Source: Larix sibirica (taxonomy: Eukaryota > Streptophyta > Pinopsida > Pinales > Pinaceae). From it: DNA of 37,661 nt. A program made the translations under genes and the position numbers. Under the pieces are notes generated by a model. The model was not told the DNA's origin. It made no database searches and saw nothing but the letters and a program-made list of their open reading frames with translations. Position 1 is the stretch's first letter. Each line of letters starts with the position of its first letter. Of this stretch, positions 1-9,390 are shown one piece after another. The stretch is taken from assembly GCA_004151065.3 (NCBI GenBank), contig NWUY0300028124.1, positions 31,841 through 69,501 of the forward strand, given 5' to 3'.

Positions 1-424
1 CCAGGAAAACTCCTTCTGCTTGTTCCCCTTGGAGTCGAAAATTACTCCCCCCACACCTGCCAACCCTGGTTTTGAAAACCTTATTCACCCTACAACGTTA
101 CCTTGGTTGTACCAAGACTATTATGAGGCTGAGAATTTTGTCCTAAGATATAGAATATTTATTATGCACATACATTATAAAAGGAAGAAATCTAGTAGTT
201 ACAAATAGGAGTGTATAAACTTTACCTTAGCATCAATGTAATTGTTTTTCGGTAGCTACAATGGCTCGAAGGTTAAGCAATTTTCACGTTATGCAGTTCG
301 GACTGTCAAATCACTTCTCCCGTATATAGTGTCTTCTGCAGTTCGGACTATCTAATCATTTCTCTACATACAATATCACAATTGAAATGGTGGTTTAAGG
401 ATACAAATATGTTTCCATCATAGG
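1..424. other. Flank upstream of the LINE, no gene recognised
   Basis: No coding similarity recognised on either strand. The only structure seen is a 45-bp tandem repeat (separate entry). The boundary with the LINE is not marked by a target-site duplication that I could find, so part of this stretch may be LINE 5' UTR. Confidence 0.5.
292..381. repeat. Two tandem 45-bp units
   Basis: The block starting TGCAGTTCGGACTGTCAAAT at 292 recurs at 337 as TGCAGTTCGGACTATCTAAT, and similarity continues through the following CACTTCTC/CATTTCTC. It lies about 60 bp before the first recognisable LINE ORF1 sequence. It could be a 5' UTR monomer pair or unrelated flank. Confidence 0.7.
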
Positions 425-444
425 AAATCTCTCCCTCGAGGGAG

Positions 445-1870
445 ATGAAGTCCGCCGCATTACTTCATGATGTCGTCTCTCTAGTGCATGAAGCCAATGA
501 TATCAGCAGTCAGGGTGATGAACAGACTCGAGGTCCAAAGAAAATTAAGGGTGTATGTACGAAGAACAGATATGCAGAACTATGTGTCAGTAAGGATATT
601 GGTATTGAAGAAATTCTGGCGTACTTGTCTTAGACACTAGTAGGGAGGTTTTGCGGAAAGGTGGTAGGAAAAAAAGCCTTACAAAGCTGGATGGACTTGA
701 ACTGGAAACCTTGGGTAAGATATTCTTATGATTTTCATCTTCTACTGCGAGGATGGGTTTTATTAAAGGTGCACAAGGAAGAGGATGGCCCAAAATTATT
801 AGATCGAAGCTGGCAGTGGGGGCCATCGGGATTGATTCTGAAAAAATGGTAAGTTGGATTCAACACGAAAAAAGAACCACATAATATTGAACAGATATGG
901 GTGATTTTGTTGGGATTTCCAATGTTGTTCTGGCATAAATAAATCATGGAGGCAATCGAAAATAAGTTGGGAAATTTATCGTGCTCGAAGATGATTAGGA
1001 GACCAAAATTGAGAGAAGATGTGCAAGGATTCTTGTGGAAATGGATATGCAGGAAGCTTTGTATGAAGAAATAAAAATAGATATGCATGGAAGCTCTTGG
1101 ACCCAGAGACCGGATTATTGGAAAATTTTGTTCAAATGTTTTTCATGTTGTCAAGTGGGACATTTACAAAAGGATTGTTCATCTTTTGTGGTTGGATCTC
1201 ACATCTTTAAAAAAGTGTGTATAAAGAAGGCATGCTCCCCTACAAAAGATCAACAAGTAGACTGCAATGGTATGGGAAAAGGTGGTGAAAGCAAGGCCCA
1301 GAAGATGGACATGGGAGGCACATGCAGTGAAAAGGAAAGAATTCAAATCTGAAGGGAATGACGACATGATAAAAGGTGATGAAAGTTAGCATCAAGAGGT
1401 GGACATCAGAGGTTCATGCTTCAGATCCAAAGAAACTTCGGGAAAAAGAAGAAGGTAACTTATTTTCTTCTCTCTATGATGAATCTTTGAAATTTGTCAG
1501 TGCAACTAATGAACAGAATGAAGTTTTCGTCCCATCTTCACCCAATAATTTGAGCTAACTTATTCCTTTACCCTCTCCCTTGGATTCCTCCAACCCTTCA
1601 CCTTATCAGAAAAAGAAGTCGTCGGCTCTTGGCCCTCGATCTTCTTGTGTTTCCAAAAAGGATTATGATTTGCATTCCAAAGGACAAGTAAAAGATGAGG
1701 TGGAATTGGTCTCTTCAGGGAGTTTAGCTCTCAACCGAATCCTCAATTTTCAGTTAGGAAGGATATCCCTTCTTTCCAAAGCACAAACACAGGATTTTAT
1801 GGATATTAATCTAGGGAAACAATCTACAATAAGTCGGGCTCTTAGAGTGGAAAAATCCCTGAACAAGGGT
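445..1870 (+). pseudogene. LINE ORF1 remnant (DUF4283-like, CCHC zinc knuckle)
   Basis: ORF1 of plant L1 elements encodes an RNA-binding protein of the ribonucleoprotein particle. About 596-850 reads in shifting frames as the DUF4283-like region (VGKKALQSWMDLNWKPW, LLDRSWQWGPSGLILKKW). About 850-1000 continues it (KKEPHNIEQIWVILLGFP). A gag-type zinc knuckle follows at 1137-1178 (CFSCCQVGHLQKDC, spacing CX2CX4HX4C, all four ligands present). The remainder to about 1870 is low-similarity tail, with open stretches at 1376-1558 and 1580-1879. At least three frame changes or stops split the protein. The start at 445 is simply the first open ATG and may not be the original one. Confidence 0.75.
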
Positions 1871-1875
1871 TCCTT

Positions 1876-2620
1876 ATGATAGTCCTTTCTTTTAACACGA
1901 GGGGGTTGGGGGGGGACCAAAAATGAATGCCCTCAAACGACTGGTGAGCAATGTGAACCCATCAGTGATATTGATCCAAGAAAGGATGGTGGCGGGCCTA
2001 AGAGCTCAAGAGTTGGTGAGACCTTGGTTAAAGGATTGGAATTTGGAGACTATAAATGTTGATTGTCATTCAAGAGGCCTAATCTCGGCTTGGATTCCAT
2101 CCTTGACATTTTTTTTTGTCTCCTCTTATGAATCAATCATCAAAATAGTTTTAGAGGACAGTGAGACCGGATTTACTTATTCAATTCTAAATGTCTATGG
2201 CCCATTTTATGACATACGCACATTTTGGGGATCTTTCTTCGAATCCGGGGTGGTGGAGCCTACGAATGTGATTTTGGGAGGGGATCTGAATTTAACCCTT
2301 TCTTCCAAAGAGTTATGGGGATCGAATGCAAGAAGTGACGCCCTCAACAATTTCTTTAGCTCTCTTTTTTGAAGACAGAGGTTTAATAGATATTCAACTG
2401 CTGAAACTAGAGTCGACATGGAGGAACAAAAGGAGTGGTGTTCAGGTAGTCTCAAAGAGGCTAGATTGTTTCCTCATTTCGGAAAATCTAGTTAATGGTA
2501 AATTGTTGAATCGATATGGATAGAATTGGGAGGACTTTCGGATCATAGGCCGATTGTTTTTCCAGTAGAGGTTCTGAAGCAAAAGCCACCGGCTCCTTTT
2601 AAATTCAACCCAGCAAGGAT
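1876..2620 (+). pseudogene. LINE ORF2 N-terminus: APE-type endonuclease
   Basis: This domain nicks target DNA to prime reverse transcription. The frame from the ATG at 1876 reads MIVLSFNTRGLGG, the conserved start of plant L1 endonucleases, and meets a stop at 1924 after a run of eight Gs (1908-1915). The rest of the domain lies open in another frame from 1923 to 2372. There QERM matches the position of the catalytic QE, NVYGPF is the central motif, and GGDLN (about 2277-2291) replaces the usual GGDFN. A further frame change near 2330-2340 continues the domain (ESTWRNKRSGVQVVSKRLDC at 2425-2484). About 2530-2560 reads LGGLSDHRPIV in another frame, the conserved terminal histidine motif. The domain is recognisable throughout but broken. 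Confidence 0.85.
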
Positions 2621-3169
2621 GGAAAAGGAAGATTATGAAAGAATAGTCAACGAGGTGTGGCATCCTTTATGTGAGTCCTAGTCGACCACCTTCATGAAGC
2701 AGTTTGTAGATAATATTTCAAGAGTAAAAAATGTCTTGAAAGAATGAGACACAAATCATAAGGCATTTTCATAGGCTCATTTGAAGGAGGTGGAACTTAA
2801 GATTGCATATCTCTACTCTGGAAATATTGCTGGAGTTTTTTTGGAGGATTAATTAGAGGCCTTAAAGGATTTGGAATGAAAAAGGAGTTATCTTCTAGCA
2901 AGGGAGGAGCAGATGTGGAGGTTGAAGAGTCGCACTCCTTGGATTTTGGAGGGACATAATAACACCAAATTCTTCCATAGGATTTCCTCCCATCGAAGAA
3001 GTATAAACAAAATTATAGAGGTTCAGGACGCTCAAGGTAATTTGGTGCGGTCTTTGCAAGACAAGGCTCAGGCGGCTATTGGTCAATTTTGGACCCTATT
3101 CACCGAACCAACAAGGTGCCCAATTGAAGAAATTCTATCTAAGTATTGCGATTGTTCCCAAGGTTAATT
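2621..3169 (+). pseudogene. LINE ORF2 linker between endonuclease and RT
   Basis: Broken coding sequence. The frame open at 2913-3167 holds WRLKSRTPWILEGHNNTKFF followed by HRISSHRRS, which matches the WLKEGDRNTKFFHR motif just before the RT of plant LINEs. Several stops precede it (for example after HPLCES at about 2678). It has no catalytic function of its own in the family. Its value is that it shows endonuclease and RT belong to one element. Confidence 0.8.
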
Positions 3170-4240
3170 TCAGAAGAGATGAATGAGGCTTTAACAAAGG
3201 AGGTAACGAAGGATGAGCTAAATTATATCTTGCACTCCTTTCAGAAAGGGAAAAGCCCTGGTCTTGATGGCTTCATGATAGAATTTTTTTAGGGTTCTTT
3301 GATTTATTAAAGGATCATCTTCTTAAGGTTATCCAGTAGTCCCAGAGATCGAGAAAAGTTCTGGGTGCTATCAATTCAACTTTCTTATCTCTAATTCCGA
3401 AGAAGCAGAAGACCTTGTCTTTTGAGGATTTTAGATCAATATCATGTTGCAATATGGTGTATAAAGAAATTGCGATATAGCCCAGAGACTAAAGCTTATC
3501 TTGAGGGAGATTATTCTAGAGGAGCAATTTGGATTTTTATTCAATAGACAAATTCACGATGCCATATCTCTTGCTCAAGAAGCAATCCACTCAATAAAGA
3601 AAGACAAACAATGTACCTTCGCTCTTAACTTTGGATCTCTCCAAAGCGTATGATCGGGTAAGTTGGACTCTCATTAGATTGTTACTTATCCAAATTGGAA
3701 TGTATTTGGAAGTGGTTAATTGGATCATGGGATGTATCCAATTTGGTTCTTCAGTGATGATAAATGGATCACCTTCGCCTTTATTTCTCTCAACAAGAGG
3801 CCTCGGGCAAGGATGCCCCCTCTCCCCGTTTATTTTTATTTTAGTTGCAGAGGCTTTGAGTCGATTGATTCTCAAAGCTAAGATGACTGAAGAAATAAAA
3901 GGGTTAAAGGTCTCGGCCTCAGAGGAGTTAACTCATACTCTCTTTTTTTATGATGTGTTGATGATGGGAGAAGGCTCAATTGAAAATATTCAAGCAATAG
4001 CCTCTCTACTAGAGGTTTATAAAAGGGTGACAAGGATGTTGATAAATATTGAGAAATCTGTCTCACAACCGGTTTTATAAAATATATTGGCTAGAACTTG
4101 TGAGGTGATCCCATATCCTATGATCCCTCTTACCGAAGGTTTTAAATATCTTGGTTTTATCCTAAAACCAAACTCTTACTCTTATCAAGATTCGATTTGG
4201 TATACAAGAAGGTAGAGGCTACAATATATTTATGGGACAA
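3170..4240 (+). pseudogene. LINE reverse transcriptase, active site mutated
   Basis: RT motifs appear in order: FQKGKSPGLDGFMIEFF (about 3240-3290, the GKSPGPDG motif), FLSLIPKKQ (about 3380), FRSISCCNMVYK (about 3430), then LDLSKAYDRVSW (about 3630-3665), GLGQGCPLSPFIF and LFFYDVLMM in the frame open at 3631-4080. The active-site motif is normally ADD; here it is FYD (3946-3954), so the first catalytic aspartate is tyrosine. Several stops lie between 3290 and 3600. FKYLGFILKP (about 4140-4170) marks the end of the RT core. The enzyme is dead by both stops and active-site change. Confidence 0.9.
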
Positions 4241-4243
4241 TCA

Positions 4244-4502
4244 CTTTCTCTCAAGAGGGTCCAACTAGTTCTTCACAAAGTGGTGTTGCAGAGTATCCTA
4301 ATATATTGGGCTTGAATTGCATGCATCCCTAAAGGGATTATCCTTAAAATAAGGAAGAAGTGCTTATCCTTTCTTTCTCTCAAGAGGGGGTGAGATAGTT
4401 CTACTCAAAACGGTGCTGCAAAGTATCCCAGTATATTGGGCTTCAATTGCATACATCACTAAAGGGATTCTCCTCAAAATAAGGAAGAAGTGCTTTTCCT
4501 TT
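4244..4502 (+). repeat. Tandem duplication of about 130 bp inside LINE ORF2
   Basis: Unit 1 (4244-4372) and unit 2 (4373-4502) both begin CTTTCTCTCAAGAGGG and end in AAGGAAGAAGTGCTT followed by TCCTTT. By eye they differ at roughly 16-18 positions. Each encodes the segment after the RT; in unit 2 the frame reads VLLKTVLQSIPVYWASIA, matching the normal single-copy motif of plant LINEs. The second unit is the better conserved. An intact LINE has this segment once, so the copy arose within this element or its source. Confidence 0.85.
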
Positions 4503-5709
4503 ATATGGACGGTTAGAAGACAGTCAGAAGGTATTCCCTTAGTAAAATGGTCACTCTAGCTTTTCCAAAATATTTGGGAGGATGGGGAATTAAGAATATG
4601 TTATTGTTTTGTCAATCTTTGGTAGCGAAATTTCTATGAATATTAGTTCAAAGATCTACATCACTGTGGGGAAGAGTGGTGAGCTCTAAATATTGTTTGG
4701 GATCCTCGTTAGTGGAAAGGTTCTTGCAACCTGTCAAAACTCATAAGAATGGTTCCATAGGATGGAAAGCCTTTGTTCTAGCCTTTCTGCTGGTAGGATT
4801 TTGGTCAGCTTAGAAGACCAGGGATGGGAAGGGTGTAAGAATTGGATGTGATCCCTGGGTTGGTGCTGGAGAAGATTTCAAGCTTACAGAGGTTGTAATT
4901 GCTCAATTGCAATTGTAGAGAATTTATGTTTTGGCAGAAGCTCAAGCTCAATCTCCACAATATTGGGGCAGATGAGATGGGTATGGAAATCCTCTCGGGA
5001 CCTGAGCTTGAGTGGGGAAGAGGTAGTGTATTGGAATATGTATGTGAAAAAGCTGGTTACAAGCTTTGTACATTTGGTTGAGGAAGTCCCGAATGAATTA
5101 GCATGGACAAAGGATTCAGCCTCTGGAAATTTTTCAGGAAAGATTGGTTATGAAATTGCCATTGCAGATTCCTTTAGAGGAGATAAGGATTGGTGGTGGG
5201 AATTGGTATGGAAGAAGCAAGGACCTTTAAAGACAAAAATAACCTTGTGGATTACCCTCGGCAATAAACTTTTGACATGGGAAAACTTGAGAAAAATAGG
5301 ATGGCAGGTATTGGGTGTGTGGGTCCTGTGTAATTCGGATGATGAAATAATTTATCACTTATTCGGTGCTTTCCCATATGCAGGGTACGTATGGGATACT
5401 GCCTCAAAGAAGCTCAATAACAATGTCGTCTTATCTAGGAGGGAGCTCACATTGGAGCATACAAAAAAGGTGGCAAGAAACAAGGGTAGGTTGTTACGTT
5501 GCCTTCCTTGCCTTGTTTGTTTACAGTATTTGGGGGGTGCGAAACCATGCTATTTTTCAGAACAAATAGATACCTTCATATGTAAAGGTCGCATTGTTAT
5601 TGCAGAAGGTGCGGGAACACAAATCAACTCCCGATCCTATAAAACAACTAAATATTGTGAATCTGGAAATAGAGAAGAGTTGCCCATGGGATTTCTTCGG
5701 CGGGTCTAG
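4503..5709 (+). pseudogene. LINE ORF2 C-terminal region with zf-RVT domain
   Basis: The longest open frame of the LINE (4963-5709). It contains the zf-RVT pattern: WTKDSASGNFSGKIGYEIAI, then WWWELVWKKQGPLKTKITLW, then LLTWENLRKIGW, then a weak LCNSDDEIIYHLF where the family has a cysteine pair and an H-x-F motif (about 5330-5365). It ends near GYVWD. The domain sits between RT and RNase H in plant LINEs and is thought to bind nucleic acid. The last part of the frame (after about 5400) departs from the family; another frame (5366-5569) holds YSIWGVRNHAIFQNK, the true continuation, so there is a frameshift near 5370-5420. Confidence 0.85.
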
Positions 5710-5789
5710 TCAAGGATATCCACCTCTTGGTGGAGTTGGTGGTATCCTTTTCTTAACATAAAATTCAAATATATGCATCAAATTTTCTC

Positions 5790-6150
5790 CAAGATAGTCC
5801 ACAAACAACAAGGTTGAGCTCGCAGCCATATGGGTCATTCTCAAGGTGGCTCGTAGAAAAAACATTTCGAGGTTGCAATTATTTGGTGATTCAAAAATGG
5901 TTGTGGATTGGGTCAGGGGGGAGATTCAGATTGAGGCTCCACATCTTCAACGCCTTATGTAAGCAATCTGGGATCTGTTAACAACCTTCGAAAGTGCATT
6001 TTCACCCACATTTATAGAGAATTAAATGTTGAAGCATGTGTGTTATCCAAATTGGCCTTGGATTTGGAACCAGGATTAATAGAGGTTCAAGAATTCAGTG
6101 AAGGTCAAGTAAGGGAGCAATCCATGTTGTATTAGCATAAGAGAACCAAA
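5790..6150 (+). pseudogene. LINE RNase H domain remnant
   Basis: At about 5815-5940 one frame reads VELAAIWVILKVARRKNISR and then LQLFGDSKMVVDWVRG. These are the ExxA and GDS(K) motifs of the RNase H domain carried by some plant L1 elements; the Glu and the Asp of GDS are kept. About 6000-6060 gives a weaker HIYRELNVEACVLSKLA, matching the HVYRELN..AD.LSK tail, although the conserved Asp near the end is Cys here. Stops lie between the blocks (for example at about 5959). RNase H normally removes the RNA strand during cDNA synthesis. Confidence 0.8.
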
Positions 6151-6490
6151 GATGAAAATTATGTTTTGGTCAATTGACATGAAATACATAAAGAACAGAG
6201 GTGATGATCGGCTTAGGCAAAGGCATGTAGAACACAGCAGTGAATGAGTTCGAAGCTAGAGGCGTATATGAGGCGACATAGTCAGAGATATAGTGGAATT
6301 TTTTTATTATTTGTTATGGGAAAAAAATTGTATTGTAAGGCTTTGAGCCAAATGGAAAATTCTCTATGGACAGTTGTATGTTTTGTGTATGGGCATGCTC
6401 TTGGAGAAATTATGTAAATCCTCATTGGACAGTCTATGTTTATTCTATATGAATAAAATGATTTTTTTCTTCGGAAAAAATAAATAAATA
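6151..6490 (+). other. LINE 3' UTR and A-rich tail
   Basis: Noncoding stretch with the usual look of a plant LINE 3' end: T-rich TTTTGTGTATGGG, GAATAAAATGA at 6449-6459 as a possible polyadenylation signal, then the degenerate tail AAAAAATAAATAAATA at about 6474-6490. Confidence 0.65.
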
Positions 6491-7082
6491 TATAAGGTGT
6501 TTTGTGGAGATCCAAACGACACGTTTTGTGAAGAGTCAATATACTTTAATTTTTTTTAACCCATCATCATTTGCATTTTCTTTTCTTTTCTTTTTTATAT
6601 GGGAACAACATGTTACATAACATTACACAACGTTATGAGTTACAATATCTTCCCATACTGAGTTGTAGAGCGCCTCTCGGCACAAAAACAAGGTAAAATT
6701 TCTACAACTACAGGTATTAACATTTCAAAATCATGATGTTGTAAATGAAAACACTAATTTAAAATCTTTGGCGGTGACAAGTGTGAAAGCAAGCATTGAT
6801 GTGCATAACAAACTTAATCAATGAAGAAGAAAGATAATAATAACAAGCTACAACCCTAGTCACAATTGTAATGATGTGGATCTATGCCATCTATGCGATC
6901 CCTTTGATTAATTTAAAACAATATAAAATATGGTGTGCCAAATATGATAAACCTTGTCATTCCAGATTAGTCTAATTAATTTAAAGTGATTGTATATAAG
7001 TGGTTATGAACATTCATTTATATATGTGGTAATTTTTTAGTTATTAATTTATATTTTATGTTAATATCAAAGGAACATTACA
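6491..7082. other. Unassigned AT-rich spacer between LINE and gypsy element A
   Basis: No coding or structural signal recognised beyond a short CTTTT-rich run near 6580-6595. Presumably old intergenic sequence into which the flanking elements inserted. Confidence 0.5.
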
Positions 7083-7211
7083 CATATGACAACATCTGCC
7101 CCACCTGGATTAGAAAATGCATCTCTCAACACAACAAGGTTTTGGAGAATTTTACCACCCAAAATATGTGCAAAATATAACTTTGCCCCAATGGTTGATT
7201 GTATTGGTTGT

Positions 7212-7968
7212 TGATGAAACTGGGGTATGGACCTAACTTACAGATCACAGTACACAGCGAAACACACACACAACCAAGAATTGGATACCAATAATGTCTT
7301 GTTATTATATTTGAAACAAATTACATATGTTGCTTACAATGCAGAGTCAATGCTCTGTTCAGTCGATCTGTAATTATCTATTGGGATGCAATTACATTGG
7401 CCATAAGCACAAACTCTAGAACCCCTTTCTTATTCACTTCAATGCCTTTTTATAATGTGCTCCATCGCCTTAATCTCCCGCTCAATCTTCCTCTAGAATC
7501 CTTTGGGCGCTTCCTCTGCAATTATGAGCATTCTATGCTTCACCTGCAACCTTCTCACCATACCTTGCCACCTTGAGAATTCAAAAACTACCATAACTAG
7601 TCGATCATGCTCTCGACCAAGTTCAACCTTTCGTGATCTGACTAATTCTCGTCGACATTTTTCCTGTCAGTTATTCCTCCAACTTCTTTACCTCCCTGTC
7701 AGTTTTTCCACCAATTGGTATTCTCCCGACTACTCTCGACCTCATCGGCTCAACCCACCGTTGGCTTCTACCAATCTTCTTACCTACCATCGACCTCGTC
7801 CCATCGACCTTGTCTATGACTCAACCTCTTAAGACTGGTCTTTCCACTCAACTACCTAGGCTTCGACCGCCCACCTTTCCTCTCATCTAGAGGTCATCTA
7901 CTCTCCTTTAGACGAGTTCAATCATCTATATTCGACTAAAAATCCTAGGGATCCATGCATTGTCATCA
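7212..7968 (-). mobile_element. LTR of chromovirus A, duplicated copy (about 757 bp)
   Basis: On the plus strand it runs TGATGAAACTGGGGTATGG ... GTCATCA, so it starts TG and ends CA on both strands. It is followed by GTCTCCCTGG, the complement of a polypurine tract, so it is the 3' LTR of a minus-strand element. A TATA box lies on the minus strand at 7445-7454. It is shorter than the 818-bp copies because of an internal deletion of about 70 bp. Confidence 0.85.
7445..7454 (-). promoter_or_regulatory. LTR TATA box
   Basis: Reverse complement TATAAAAAGG. It is shared at the same place in the other subfamily-1 LTRs at 8806-8815 and, as TATAAAATGGG, at 20511-20521. The position about two thirds along the LTR is typical of a U3/R promoter. 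Confidence 0.6.
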
Positions 7969-8453
7969 GTCTCCCTGGTTTGAAAAGAACAAAGCCCCCA
8001 GTTCGTTATCCTCTCAAACTCTTCCTATGAAAGCTATGTCACTTCTTCTAGGATTTTGTCCTTCCAATGGAACAAATATTCTTTCTTCTTTTGGCTTCTT
8101 GTCCAGCCAATTTCTCTCTCCTCAAGCACCTAGATGATTTCCTTTGTTGGTCGGTCCAGCGATTGGTCTTTCCAATCAACAATCAAGTCATTCCCACTTG
8201 TCAATCCTTCCTTGAACTTATACAAATTGACGACATTGAACATCGGTGAAATATCCAACTCTTCCTGCAGCTCTAATACATTATCAGAAATTTTCTTTAG
8301 TATTTTGCATGAACCAATCTTCTTCAACTTCAAGTTGTTATATGTTCCTCTTGGAAACCTTTCCTTTCAGAGATGTGCATAGACTATATCTCCTTCCCTA
8401 GATGCTTGCAGTCGTCTCTTTCGACCAACCCTCATTTTATAATCAACATTACT
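7969..8453 (-). pseudogene. Duplicated integrase C-terminus and chromodomain, element A
   Basis: Minus-strand sequence of the last part of pol. The frame at 8130-8333 reads KLKKIGSCKILKKISDNVLE then LQEELDISPMF, the GPY/F-type integrase C-terminus, and ends with the linker VDWKDQSLDRPTKEII. The chromodomain part at about 8000-8130 is out of frame with it. This is a near copy of 9391-9882 produced by the tandem duplication, and it is not attached to the rest of an integrase. Confidence 0.8.
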
Positions 8454-8572
8454 CATATGACAACATCTGCCCCACCTGGATTAGAAAATGCATCTCTCAA
8501 CACAACAAGGTTTTGGAGAATTTTACCCAAAATATGTGCAAAATATAACTCTGCCCCAATGGTTGATTGGGT

Positions 8573-9390
8573 TGATGAAACTAGGGTATGGGCATGACTT
8601 ATAGAGCACAGGACACAGTGAAACACACACACAACCAAGAAATGGATACCAATAATGCCTTGTTATTATATTTGAAACAAATTACATATGTTGCTTACAA
8701 TGCAGAGTCAATGCTCTGTTCAGTCGATCTGTAATTATCTATTGGGATGCAATTACATTGGCCATAAGCACAAACTCTAGAACCCCTTTCTTATTCACTT
8801 CAATACCTTTTTATAATGTGCTCCATCGCTATAATCTCCCGCTCAATCTTCCTCTATAATCCTTTGGGTGCTTCCTCTGCAATTATGAGCATTCAATTCT
8901 TCACTTGCAACCTTCTCACCGTACCTTGCCACCTTGAGAATTCAACAACTACCATAACTCCTGCAATAACTGATCCAACCACTCCCTCAACTACCCAAAT
9001 TTATGTGCCTCAACTTCTTCTAGTCGATCATGCTCTCGACCAAGTTCAACCTTTCATGATCTGACTAATTCTCGTCGACATTTTCCTGTCAGTTATTCCT
9101 CCAACTTCTTTACCTCTTTGTCATTTTTTCCACCAATTGGTATTCTCCCGACTACTCTTGACCTCTTCGGCTCACCCCACTGTTGGCTTCTACCGATCTT
9201 CTTACCTACCATCAACCTCGTCCAATCGACCTCGTCTACGACTCAACCTCTTCAGATTGGTCTTTCCACTCAACTACCTAGGCTTCGACCGCCCACCTTT
9301 CCTCTCGTCTAAAGGTCATCTAGTCTCCTTCAGACAAGTTCAGTCATCTATCTTTGACTAAAAATCCTAGGGATCCATGCATTTGCATCA
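8573..9390 (-). mobile_element. 3' LTR of chromovirus A (818 bp)
   Basis: Plus strand TGATGAAACTAGGGTATGG to TTGCATCA, followed by the polypurine complement GTCTCCCTGG at 9391. TATA box on the minus strand at 8806-8815. Same length as the LTR at 20280-21097, which belongs to the same subfamily ('subfamily 1'). In minus-strand order, U3 lies at the high-coordinate side. Confidence 0.88.

Larger units (their letters stand above)
425..6490 (+). mobile_element. Degenerate L1-type plant LINE with RNase H
   Basis: Domains occur in canonical plant L1 order on the plus strand: ORF1 with DUF4283-like region and CCHC knuckle, APE-type endonuclease, reverse transcriptase, zf-RVT, RNase H, then a noncoding tail ending in AATAAAATG and an A-rich run (about 6474-6490). 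The span is close to a full-length plant LINE (about 6 kb). Every domain is interrupted by stops or frameshifts, so the copy is old and cannot move autonomously. The 5' boundary is approximate, set by the first ORF1-like sequence, and no convincing target-site duplication was found. Family assignment is confident; clade assignment (plant L1 with acquired RNase H) rests on remembered family architecture. Confidence 0.9.

Noticed and set aside
3591-3875. Minus-strand frame opposite the LINE RT
   Set aside because: Shadow of the plus-strand RT coding sequence.
6474-6520. Target-site duplication for the LINE (sequence after the A-rich tail, TATAAGGTG...)
   Set aside because: No matching sequence found near the presumed 5' end at 290-450.
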